A stretch of DNA of 64,000 bases, taken from the NCBI GenBank assembly GCA_021234155.1, contig JAJEKV010000064.1, positions 4,528,001-4,592,000 on the forward strand, read 5' to 3'. Positions within the stretch are counted from its first letter, which is position 1, and every line of letters starts with the position of its first letter. Under the pieces are notes generated by a model. That model saw only the letters and a program-made list of their open reading frames with translations, was not told the DNA's origin and did no database searches. Made by a program: the position numbers and the translations under genes. This DNA is from Isoetes taiwanensis (taxonomy: Eukaryota > Streptophyta > Lycopodiopsida > Isoetales > Isoetaceae). This document shows positions 11,486-19,924 of the stretch, one piece after another.

Positions 11486-12027
11486 GAATTGATGCTGTCC
11501 GCAGCATCAGGAGTCTCCCCACCTTGGGCTCTTCCTGTCCTGCAACTAACTTGATGCATACAATTTATTACTATTATACTTACATATTTATCAAGATTAC
11601 CTTAAGGTAATATTTTTAAATCATTATTACGCCATTACATTATCAAATAACTTGTTAAAACGTAACTTCTATTAAAACAAGGTACTTATTAGTTTCTGTT
11701 ATCACAACATTTAGTTTATCACAATTTAACACTTTCATATACAATTATTATTTATTTATTTATTTTTTTTTTTGAGGGTAAGAGTATACTTTTATTATTA
11801 TAAGGTATAAGATACATCAAGTCCCCATATTTGGGAAGATAGGAAGAATTATGAGCAAAGATAGGAATTATAGGGATCCTCCATCATCGTGTACTCTGGA
11901 GGCTACCACCTCCTCTTCCCCACCACATGGGTACTATAAGGAGGATCATCTATCTTCTCCACATGGGTAAGTACTATAGAGTAAGGCAGCTTCCGTTCCA
12001 CGGCTGGATCATCCCTAAATTTAACAA

Positions 12028-14816
12028 TTAATCCTGAATAGCTACATCACTTACCACCATTTCAGTTGCTTCCATACTATCCGTACTGAGCCAGTGGCAC
12101 CTGAAGAAGGAATAGAAGCCTTCCAAGGTCCCGACTCTATCAAGTTCTCTATTATACCTCATACCTTTTTGTCTATGGTGTGCAAGAGCCATCATTGCAA
12201 CTTCCAAATTGAAGTAGTTTTTCAATTTTCCAATGCAGATCCCCAGCCCCCCATAGACAACATCGCAGCGGTGTTTCCAGACTACCCATATTGCAATGTT
12301 AACTAGCGAAGCTTCAATGCAGTTTATGTCCGAGGCCTGTATCAATTCTGGCCAGACCAGTTGTTGCATTGATAGACCAATAATGGGACTGACCCAATGC
12401 CAGAATTCTGTAATCTTTGGGCAGAAAATGAGGTGTCCAATAGATTCCCGATCTTGACAACCAAGTGGACATTTATCATCCCCTATGATATCCTTGTTAT
12501 AGAGCTTCTCTTTTGTGCTAAGCCCCTCCTGAAGGGCCAACCATCTGAAGAATTGAATCTTTCTAGAACATAAAGATTTCCAGGAGTTGGCTAAAACTGC
12601 TTTAGCTTCTCCATTATTTAATCCAAGCGTAATCTCAGCCTTTAATGGGGTATCCTCACCAAGAGATCGATATATCCTTGCGACACTGTAGTGCATATGC
12701 CCCTCAAGTAGCCAACTTTCTTGGGGTCCAGTAATCCCTGACACATTGATGACTCTTTCATGAATTTCTTTTAGCACTGCTCTATCTCCTTCCCCTGCAG
12801 AGGGTACTCTCCTTTTAAACTTGGTCCAGCAGATCCATCTGCCATTCTCCCAGAGATGTTGCAACTGTGTTATTCCATGGTTCTTCCATTTAATGAAAAT
12901 ACGAGGATGAGAGAGGGCTAGGGGCAGATCCTCCCGGTCCCAGACATTCGTATTCCAGAAGATACTGAACCCTCCCGCCTCTTTTGGAGGGAACATAGGG
13001 GTGAAGATGTGCTGAACTTCATTCCATGCCTGGAGAATTTTCCTCATCAGGGGACGCCCCGGGGGCGGTTTGAATTTATAAAAGAATGCTCCCAGCTCAT
13101 CTCGAGGGAGAGAGGGCTTACCTAGTAGTTTTCCTTGCTTCAGCCAGTATGATACAAACTTCAAAGCCGGAGACACCTCGCCTCCCTGCAGAGCTCTCCA
13201 GACAAATTTAGCTGCTAAGGCTTGAGGTTGTGTAAGAGGATCCTTGCAACCCAGCCCCCCATCTTTCTTATCACGACACAGCTCATTCCAGGCCACTTTG
13301 GCCATACCTCCCCAAATAAATTTTCTGATGATCACCTGTACTTGATTGTATATTCCTTTCTGTGCCACCAGCACCGAAGAATAGTAGATGTGAGAAGCAG
13401 CCAAAATTGCATTGGCCACAGTGACTCGCCCTGAAGTTACTAAGGCTTTGGAAGTCCATAAGCCCACCTTTTTCTTCAGCTTGTCCAGAATAGGGGCCCA
13501 CAATCCCTTCATAGAGTCGGATAGGACAAGAGGGAGACTCCAGAGTTTCTTGACTCCCCTGGGTGGCACCACTGGAAAGCCCAGACCTCTGGCTCGCGGA
13601 TCAATATCATTGTCTAATGCCCAAAGTACCGAGCACTTGTTGGCATTGAGGCCTATCCCTGATATTATCTCAAAGGAAAGTAGAATGTGTCGAAATGACT
13701 GGAAACTATTATCATCAAACCTGAGGAACATGAATGTGTCGTCAGCATACTGCATAATTGTCAGCTTCTCTGTTCCATCAGGGAAGGTCAGGCCCTCCAG
13801 GTTTCCTTCTGCCTGCTTTAATAGTACCATTCTTGTTAGCAGATTCGCCATGATGAGGAACATGTACGGCGCCAATGGGCATCCTTGCCTAATACCCCTC
13901 CTGAGATTAAAGGAGCCTGTAGGTTGACCATTTACTAGGACCGAAGCAGAGGCTAGATTGTTCATCCCCATAGCCATTTGAATAAATCGGAGGTCAAATC
14001 CTAAGTAGCTCATAACTTCTCGCAACCCTTCCCATCTAAGAGAGTCGTAGGCCTTTCTGAAGTCCATTTTGATAAGGACACAATTTTGCTTTGAGGCGTG
14101 ACACCAATGCAGTCCTTCTCTAGCTGCCAGGTAATTATCCAGAATGTTTCTTCCAGGTAGAAACGCAGATTGCTCTTTCCCGATTACTCTATTGAGAATA
14201 GGCTTTAGACGGTTAGCAATTACCTTCATAACCACTTTATACAGTACATTGGTGAGAGCAATGGGACGCCACTCCCCAATGTCTTGAGGTCTGGGTATCT
14301 TTGGGACTAAAGTAATGAATCCAGCAGCAAGAGATGGGTGTAAAGAACCTGAGATCCAAGCCCCTTGCACTGCTCGGGTGAAGTCATGGCCCAGCACATC
14401 CCAGAATTCTAGAAAGAACTCCGGAGGAAAGCCATCTGGTCCCGGAGATTTTCCTGCTGCCAGGGAACCAAGGGTTTTGTGAATCTCATCCCCCTCAGGA
14501 ATGCGAAGCAGGAGTTGGTTTTCTTCCTGAGTGACACCATCCCTCCAGTCAATTTTGCTCATCCAATCAGCTAGATTGGGATGGAATGAGGAGGGGAGGG
14601 GTTCCTCCTGGAATTGGTTCTCAAAGCTTCTGCTGATGAAGGATGAGATCTCTAGAGGATCCTCCAATATTTTCTGATTATCATCTCTAATTGACGAAAT
14701 ACTATTACCTGCTAGTCTAGCCCCGGCCATTCTGAAGAAGCATTTCAAGTTTTCATGGTCCATCTCAGCATACCATTTAGTTTTGGAGCGAACCGCCGCC
14801 CTCTGGCTTCTACTTC
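12028..14816 (-). CDS. LINE ORF2, C-terminal part: reverse transcriptase
   Basis: About 929 residues on the 3' side of the MITE. Domains in order: a pre-RT region (KTKWYAEMDHENLKCFF); RT with AAGKSPGPDGFPPEFF, EWRPIALTNVLYKVV, KMDFRKAYDSLRWEGL, RRGIRQGCPLAPYMF and the catalytic MQYADDTFMF; thumb and linker; and a C-terminal finger within CPLGCQDRESIGHLIFCP. RT copies element RNA onto nicked chromosomal DNA in the nucleus. The frame is open to its stop at 12028-12030. Its N-terminal join to the endonuclease half is lost because of the insertion at 14817-15076, so this copy is unlikely to make a full ORF2. The first residues of the open frame upstream of 14816 are MITE sequence, not LINE. Confidence 0.9.
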
Positions 14817-15076
14817 GGGTAAAAGCATGAAAGGGTGTACGTACATTGTACTGAATTGATGTACAAATATGGATACTTTTCATGTACATTTTGGTTATTT
14901 TTTATTTGTATAAACATACACTTTTCGATTTTATGTACTTTGCATATACATTTAAGCTAAATTTCGGATATGTTTTGGCTATGCATGTACTTTTTGGGTA
15001 CTTTGGGTGATTTGTGTAATATAGCCACATGTACCAAAAGGGATACATTTATAGACACCCTTTCATGCTTTTACCC
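14817..15076. mobile_element. 260-bp MITE inside LINE ORF2
   Basis: The left end begins GGGTAAAAGCATGAAA and continues for 22 bp as an exact inverted copy of the right end (15055-15076). The interior is AT-rich with repeated gtac-type words and no frame of its own. CTTC occurs on both sides (14813-14816 and 15077-15080), a possible 4-bp target duplication. It separates the endonuclease half of ORF2 from the RT half. The superfamily is not clear from the ends. Confidence 0.85.
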
Positions 15077-16130
15077 CTTCCTCAATCGCCTTAGCTTTCC
15101 CTTCGAATTCTTCCTCCAATTGCTGCATGTCAATATTATGGGGGTGTGCCAGCAGCTCCTGCTTAATTAGTCTCAACTGGTTATAGATCTCATTCTTTTC
15201 TCTTTTAAATTCCATAGCTCGATTCCTGCCCCACTTTTTGGCCCAGTCCTTCATTAAACAGAGCTTTTTTACCCAAGCTTTCATACTCGGGGAGTTTTCA
15301 GCATTGTTAAGAGAGGACACAAACTCTCTGAAGGGTTTGCAAAATGCCTCTTTCCCCAACCAGGATGTGTTGAATTTAAAAGGCACATTTCCAGTCTTCC
15401 TAGCTGTAGGAATACTTTCGAATATCAAACTTTGAGGAACATGATCAGAGTGTGAGAAGGCCAGCTCCCCTTCAACATAGCATTTATCCATGAAACATGC
15501 AGATTTATTAGCTATGTAGAATCTGTCTAATAAGCAATATACCCGGTCCTGACCCTTTTGCTTATTCGACCATGAGAACGCAGCATTAGAGGGAGGAATA
15601 AGAGCAAGCCCAACATTATTTAGCAGAGAGTTCCAAGTAGAGTCCTCAGCATCTGACAAATTTCTGTGCAACCCAATCTTCTGATCCCAAACATCAGTCA
15701 TGTTCAGATCCCCTCCAAGGATCCAATTATCAATAATATCCGCCTGTTGATTAATCCAACATTCAATTTCTTCCCACATAATAGATCTTTCTGCTGGCTT
15801 ATTGGAAGCGTATATGTTGATCATTCCCCATTTACACTCACTGCCTTCAAACATGACTGCTTGCCAGCGTCCATTCCTTCCAGCATATTGCCCAAGATGC
15901 ACAAGACCTTTCCAAAGTATACTGGTGCCCCCTTTGGTTCCTCGCGCCGCACAGCTGAAGGAGGTATAGTTATTGCCTACCCATTTGCCGATTGATCTAG
16001 CCTCAAAATCTGGCAGACGATGCTCCTGTATGAGCACAATATCTACATTCAAGGATCGTATGGTAGCTAGTACCCTGCCACGCTTAAGGACACCTTTTAT
16101 TCCGCGTAGGTTCCAGGAGACAATTTTCAT
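15063..16130 (-). CDS. LINE ORF2, N-terminal part: AP-type endonuclease
   Basis: ATG at 16130 gives MKIVSWNLRG, the usual opening of the apurinic-like endonuclease of L1-type LINEs. Other motifs: IQEHRLPDFEAR (catalytic Glu), GMINIYASN, WILGGDLNMTD, LLDRFYIANK and SHSDHVPQSL (Asp/His pair). All expected catalytic residues are present. The enzyme nicks target DNA to expose a 3' end for the RT. The frame is LINE sequence down to about 15077 and then runs a few codons into the MITE before stopping at 15063. It starts 10 nt after the ORF-E stop. Confidence 0.9.
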   Translation of the reverse strand: MKIVSWNLRGIKGVLKRGRVLATIRSLNVDIVLIQEHRLPDFEARSIGKWVGNNYTSFSCAARGTKGGTSILWKGLVHLGQYAGRNGRWQAVMFEGSECKWGMINIYASNKPAERSIMWEEIECWINQQADIIDNWILGGDLNMTDVWDQKIGLHRNLSDAEDSTWNSLLNNVGLALIPPSNAAFSWSNKQKGQDRVYCLLDRFYIANKSACFMDKCYVEGELAFSHSDHVPQSLIFESIPTARKTGNVPFKFNTSWLGKEAFCKPFREFVSSLNNAENSPSMKAWVKKLCLMKDWAKKWGRNRAMEFKREKNEIYNQLRLIKQELLAHPHNIDMQQLEEEFEGKAKAIEEGVKA

Positions 16131-16140
16131 GGAAGCAGGA

Positions 16141-16680
16141 TCATTGCTGCCATTGCTGCCATTCCTCAATTACTTTCATTGGATAAGGTACTTTAATTCT
16201 CCAACCCGAGTACCCAATGTGACCACCATCATTGTTTTGTACTAGACTTCTAGAAGTACTAGACCATATATGCCAAGGATCATTGGCTTGTGCCATCAAC
16301 ATCATCTCCCCACCCAACATTGTTATGCGCCCACTGAATCTAGCATACCCCCACCTTTGTGTGTACAGAGGCTTCCCATTGGGTCCACCAAATGATGGCC
16401 ACAAGTCTGTCTTATTAGGCACTTTTAGCCCTGCATAACTTCCCTCGACATAACTATTCTTTAGTATTGTAGAGCCTTCAATGCCTTTCATATTCCCATA
16501 AACCCATCTATTGACAGACCTCATTTCTACCCACCAAGGGGAATCTTCTTTTCTGCAGTATAGCTCCATATTTAGTGTAACGTCAACCACCCCTTTGTTG
16601 GTATTTTCATCAAGGTGTTGCGGTTCAAGGTTTATACTGTTGACTTTCTTGTGAGTAACAGATCTAAGCTGTATGTTCAT
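16141..16680 (-). CDS. ORF-E of the multi-ORF LINE, 179 residues, unknown
   Basis: An ATG-started frame that ends 10 nt before ORF2. No family is recognised. It is rich in Trp, Gly and Tyr in its middle (WWVEMRSVNRWVYGNMKG, LWPSFGGPNGKPLYTQRWGY) and ends with a Gln/Trp-rich tail. No signal peptide, zinc ligand cluster or nuclease motif was seen. Its place directly upstream of ORF2 on the same strand, and its being fully open in an element whose other frames are open, argue that it is coding. It could be a structural or RNA-binding accessory protein, or a captured host segment; this is a guess. Confidence 0.55.
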   Translation of the reverse strand: MNIQLRSVTHKKVNSINLEPQHLDENTNKGVVDVTLNMELYCRKEDSPWWVEMRSVNRWVYGNMKGIEGSTILKNSYVEGSYAGLKVPNKTDLWPSFGGPNGKPLYTQRWGYARFSGRITMLGGEMMLMAQANDPWHIWSSTSRSLVQNNDGGHIGYSGWRIKVPYPMKVIEEWQQWQQ

Positions 16681-16731
16681 GAGAAAGATGTAACTATAAA
16701 TTCCGATGCTACTATTACGATATAAAAAGGA

Positions 16732-17016
16732 TTACAAAATACTGATTGGGTCAACCGACCATCTTGAAAAAAGGCCAGCTCCAGCAATCAGAGGAATGAT
16801 ACTGGGACAAAGCCCATACAAAAAGGAACTGATAATCTGGCCAGGAGGCCAATACCTCAAGCCTGTTGCATCATTGGGATGCCAATCCCTCCCCAAACCA
16901 TTTTCGAAAGAGCTGCTCTTGGGTCCAGCACTTCCCTTCACATTACTCTGCACCTTACTTTTCTTGACATTTAGAACTTTCTGTTGAAGTCGGGACCAGT
17001 AGGCCGGATCCAACAT
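16732..17016 (-). CDS. ORF-D of the multi-ORF LINE, 94 residues, one predicted membrane segment
   Basis: The ATG lies only 4 nt after the ORF1 stop. The N-terminal two thirds are polar and basic (LNVKKSKVQSNVKG); near the C-terminus a hydrophobic run, IISSFLYGLCPSIIPLIAG, could span a membrane, and the protein ends shortly after it. No family is recognised. The very short spacing suggests termination-reinitiation from ORF1, as reported for some LINE and viral transcripts. It may also be a chance frame overlapping nothing essential, so confidence is moderate. Confidence 0.5.
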   Translation of the reverse strand: MLDPAYWSRLQQKVLNVKKSKVQSNVKGSAGPKSSSFENGLGRDWHPNDATGLRYWPPGQIISSFLYGLCPSIIPLIAGAGLFSRWSVDPISIL

Positions 17017-17020
17017 TTCT

Positions 17021-18595
17021 CTACACCTCCTTGAATCCTTCCGCTTTTGCATGATCATACAAGATCTTTGCAACAGCCGATTCAAAAGCATGCTTGTTTG
17101 GTTTCTTGTCAACACCTTTTTTTTTCTTCTTAGGACCATTGGCCAGGTATGTTTTGAGGGTCTGTTCATCTTCTGGTATGGACACTGCAGTGGGTATAGC
17201 AAGGGCTAATTGAGCAGACCGGCCCCCAGCTCCACCAGAAGCAGCTCCATCACTTGATTCATCCACCTTGCAGCCAGGTGCAACAGCTTGTGCATTCTTA
17301 GCGTGTTGCAGATCAACAGCGGCTCTTGCAGCCGCCTGAAAACGCTCTTGCAAGAAGAGAGCCTTATGTAGTTGATTTCCCTTAGGGGATACAGTTGGGC
17401 TTCGGATGATTTCCTCCAAAATCATGGCCCTTGGGCTGGGATCTTCAGGCATCGGATCGGCAGCAGAGGCTATTTGAGCAGACCGGCCCCCATCCCCATC
17501 AGAAGTAGCTCCATCACATGACTCGTCCGCCTTGAAGCTGGGAGCATCAGCTTGCATATCCTTAGCCTGTTGCTCACCCTTAGCCTGTTGCTGGTCATCT
17601 CTTGCAGCAGCCAGGGTGTTGGCCCTTAAGCTGGAATCTTCAGGCATCGGATCAGCCTCACAACTCTCTATGATCATAGCAACTATTGCTGAATGAGAGC
17701 TTAGGGGCTGTTGTGACAGCTCCCCCCCTATTGGGGTAAAAGAATGCTGATTTGCAGCTCCAGGAGTCTGAATCTCGGGGGCAGATGTAGGCAGATCTCT
17801 AGGCAGATCTGGGACCACAGGCTGGTCGTTTATGTGGACACCAGAGTTAGAGGTGCTGCCTCTGTACTTGCCATATTTGTTGACTTTAACAAAGCCTTCT
17901 TCATCTGAGATTGCAGCCACTGATTTCCCCTTAATATCCACATCCTTAGCCGCCCCGGAGTCACAGATTGGACCTGCATGAACCATAGCACCACATAGAT
18001 GGCATGGCATAGGGAGGCCAGAGATTTGGAGCTTGAATTCAATTCTCTCATTGTCGAAGCCCATGAAGAACAGAGATTCAGGGATGGGGTTGAAAATATT
18101 GACTGACACACAAATTTTAGGGGCTTCCTCAGTGCAGCCTCCCATGGAGACGAATTCCCCTAAAGGGGAGACAATGATCTTGAAGGCTTTCTCAGTCCAG
18201 AATTCAGAGCTGAGACTAGAAAGCGAGATCCAGATAGGATAAAAAAGAGCATTGGGATTGGTAGGATCAAACTTTGGCCGCCATCTTTGGAACAAAATCT
18301 GCCCATTAAGACATGTTACCACTCCTTTCTTGAAGACGAAGTCTGCATCTCTCTCTGATGAGAAAGAGACAAGTGCATAAAGGTTACCCAAAGGCAGCAC
18401 TCTGAGTTGGTTCTGACCTCGACAAAACCGCTGCAGCACCTTCTTAACTTCTGCCAGCGAAGGACTTCCCCTTATTATCTTGGCTATGAGCCCAAGATTG
18501 TTAAGATGGCGGGTTCTATTCGCCACCTCTGGGATACGAACAGAAAGAGAAGGGGTTCCCTCCGTATTCACTGCTGCATCTCCTGTCTGCTCCAT
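17021..18595 (-). CDS. LINE ORF1: DUF4283-like RNA-binding protein with zinc knuckle
   Basis: 524 residues from an ATG 12 nt after the ORF-B stop. The first 210 residues look like the DUF4283 domain of plant LINE ORF1 proteins (VLPLGNLYALVSFSSERDAD, LFQRWRPKFDP, PIWISLSSLSSEFW), followed by a CCHC knuckle in CHLCGAMVHAGPIC with spacing C-x2-C-x4-H-x4-C. The rest is Ala/Ser/Glu-rich with two related blocks of about 65 residues, each with MPED or IPED and a DGAxSxGxGGRSAQ segment, and ends with a basic KKKKK stretch. Known: such ORF1 proteins bind element RNA and form the particle with ORF2. Confidence 0.85.
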   Translation of the reverse strand: MEQTGDAAVNTEGTPSLSVRIPEVANRTRHLNNLGLIAKIIRGSPSLAEVKKVLQRFCRGQNQLRVLPLGNLYALVSFSSERDADFVFKKGVVTCLNGQILFQRWRPKFDPTNPNALFYPIWISLSSLSSEFWTEKAFKIIVSPLGEFVSMGGCTEEAPKICVSVNIFNPIPESLFFMGFDNERIEFKLQISGLPMPCHLCGAMVHAGPICDSGAAKDVDIKGKSVAAISDEEGFVKVNKYGKYRGSTSNSGVHINDQPVVPDLPRDLPTSAPEIQTPGAANQHSFTPIGGELSQQPLSSHSAIVAMIIESCEADPMPEDSSLRANTLAAARDDQQQAKGEQQAKDMQADAPSFKADESCDGATSDGDGGRSAQIASAADPMPEDPSPRAMILEEIIRSPTVSPKGNQLHKALFLQERFQAAARAAVDLQHAKNAQAVAPGCKVDESSDGAASGGAGGRSAQLALAIPTAVSIPEDEQTLKTYLANGPKKKKKGVDKKPNKHAFESAVAKILYDHAKAEGFKEV

Positions 18596-18607
18596 AGAAT
18601 GAGAGGT

Positions 18608-18988
18608 CTAATAAGTTTCGAGCCAGAAGAGACCTTCTTGCAGCCAAGAGCAGGAGACAAGAAAAGACTGGGTGGGAATGGCCTCTGTATCTGAGAATAA
18701 GAGAAGCCTAACTAGTCTTCTCACAAAGAAAGGATCCCTTATTATGGCAAATCCTCCTGCACAAAGGAACTGGTCGTTGTAGACTATTCTGCTGTCAATA
18801 ATGGACGCCCACAGCTGGTCCACTGGCCCTTGGATGGTCCCCCACCAAATATACTCTGTGTTAACCAAGATAACAGGTCGAGTGATGGAAGGCACTTCCA
18901 GGAATGATGACTGGGATGATAAAGGCGATAGAGAGGATTCTGCAGATAGCTGGGGGCTTGAATCAGTAGAGAAAACCAAATACTCCAT
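18608..18988 (-). CDS. ORF-B of the multi-ORF LINE, 126 residues, related to ORF-A
   Basis: An ATG-started frame 18 nt after the ORF-A stop, ending 12 nt before ORF1. A Ser-rich N-terminus is followed by a domain that can be aligned by eye with ORF-A: matching positions include VI near the start, a Gly pair, D-LWA, D, DP, LR, F and a C-terminal LExY. No known family is recognised. The shared pattern between two adjacent frames points to duplication of a real coding unit rather than chance. Confidence 0.55.
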   Translation of the reverse strand: MEYLVFSTDSSPQLSAESSLSPLSSQSSFLEVPSITRPVILVNTEYIWWGTIQGPVDQLWASIIDSRIVYNDQFLCAGGFAIIRDPFFVRRLVRLLLFSDTEAIPTQSFLVSCSWLQEGLFWLETY

Positions 18989-19006
18989 AATGGGACCGCA
19001 TCAGCA

Positions 19007-19378
19007 TCAGGCTGGTCTGTAGAGCTCCAGCGTTATAAAATCTGCCAGAAAATCAGAATAGAGCATGAACTTGGCAAGAGGAGGACGATCAGAACCCAAA
19101 TATGCTGTTCTGAGCTCTATAGCAGATGCAAGAGGGTCCTCAGTAGGGCCAGATTGCTCCCCAACAAAGAATATGTCAGGGAAATTGCTCTCATCCACCA
19201 GGAAGGCCCACAAATCGACTGTTGCTCCTTCTAGCCAGCCACAACAGATTTGATGACCACTGTAGAAGATGACAAAGTATTTGGAGCTATCTGCTGCAGT
19301 TGAAGTTGATGGAGATGGAGGGGATGAAGAACTAGAGGCCGTGGAACATGCAATAAACAAAGGAAGTGGCAGGCCCAT
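19007..19378 (-). CDS. ORF-A of the multi-ORF LINE, 123 residues, related to ORF-B
   Basis: First frame of the element. It starts at ATG 19378, with a Ser/Pro-rich stretch (residues about 12-30), then a domain with YFVIFYSGHQICCGW, VDLWAFLVDE, EDPLASAIELRTAY and LITLELY-like end (ITLELYRPA). It resembles ORF-B in residue pattern and length. Function unknown. About 535 nt of 5' leader separate it from the predicted element start at 19914. Confidence 0.55.
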   Translation of the reverse strand: MGLPLPLFIACSTASSSSSPPSPSTSTAADSSKYFVIFYSGHQICCGWLEGATVDLWAFLVDESNFPDIFFVGEQSGPTEDPLASAIELRTAYLGSDRPPLAKFMLYSDFLADFITLELYRPA

Positions 19379-19914
19379 CAACTCCAGTCATCTAAACCAG
19401 AGAGAAGAGCAGAATAAGGCTGAAGCTTGATTCAAGTTTGAGCAAAAAAAAGCTTTGATGCAGTAATACTAGCAGAGAACGATAATCCATTCGAGCAAAG
19501 GGGGGATTAAGTAGCCAAAATTCTGCCCCTACAGGCTATTCTAGTAGAGAGGCAGGCATAGCTCTTGTCCTGCCATATCCAGCAGAATCGGCGGGCAATG
19601 ATAGAGAAAAGTCTCGGTCAAAGGGCCTTGAACAGCCGCCCTATTCTTCTGTTCCTAAGAAAAGATTGTCCCCCCCTACAAGGGGCGACATTATAGCTCA
19701 GCAGATCACCAGGCTTTTGCCTTTGGATTCACGAAGAACCAGGGGCAGGACAGCCAGACTTCCAGCCGTTAGCTGCAGTAACCAGACCACTGATTTATTC
19801 CCCTGTAATCATGGACCACAAGGGACCTCGATCATGGCGCGGCAACAGCATCGTCCTTGACCATCGCTTCCGGCTCCTCAGAGGCACTTTTTTCCCACCC
19901 CACAAAAGGAATTC
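19379..19914 (-). other. Predicted 5' leader of the multi-ORF LINE
   Basis: Non-coding on the element strand and richer in G and C than the AT-rich DNA it is inserted in. It should hold the internal promoter if the element is like other LINEs; no promoter motif was identified. The boundary at 19914 rests on the TTATTATTTA match with 11745-11754. Confidence 0.45.
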
Positions 19915-19924
19915 TTATTATTTA

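Larger units (their letters stand above)
11755..19914 (-). mobile_element. 8.2-kb multi-ORF LINE inserted in the LTR element
   Basis: Seen: an A-rich 3' tail (plus strand tttatttttttttttgaggg, about 11755-11775); a candidate 10-bp target duplication TTATTATTTA at 11745-11754 and 19915-19924; and on the minus strand six closely packed frames: ORF-A, ORF-B, ORF1 (DUF4283-like with a zinc knuckle), ORF-D, ORF-E and ORF2 (endonuclease, RT, Cys/His finger). All are open except ORF2, which a MITE interrupts, so the insertion is fairly young. Ordinary plant L1-like elements carry ORF1 and ORF2 only; the four extra frames are unusual. The names ORF-A, -B, -D and -E are used here for convenience. Confidence 0.85.

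Noticed and set aside
13412-13927. 171-residue plus-strand frame
   Set aside because: Shadow of the LINE RT on the minus strand; no homologous motif in its own frame.
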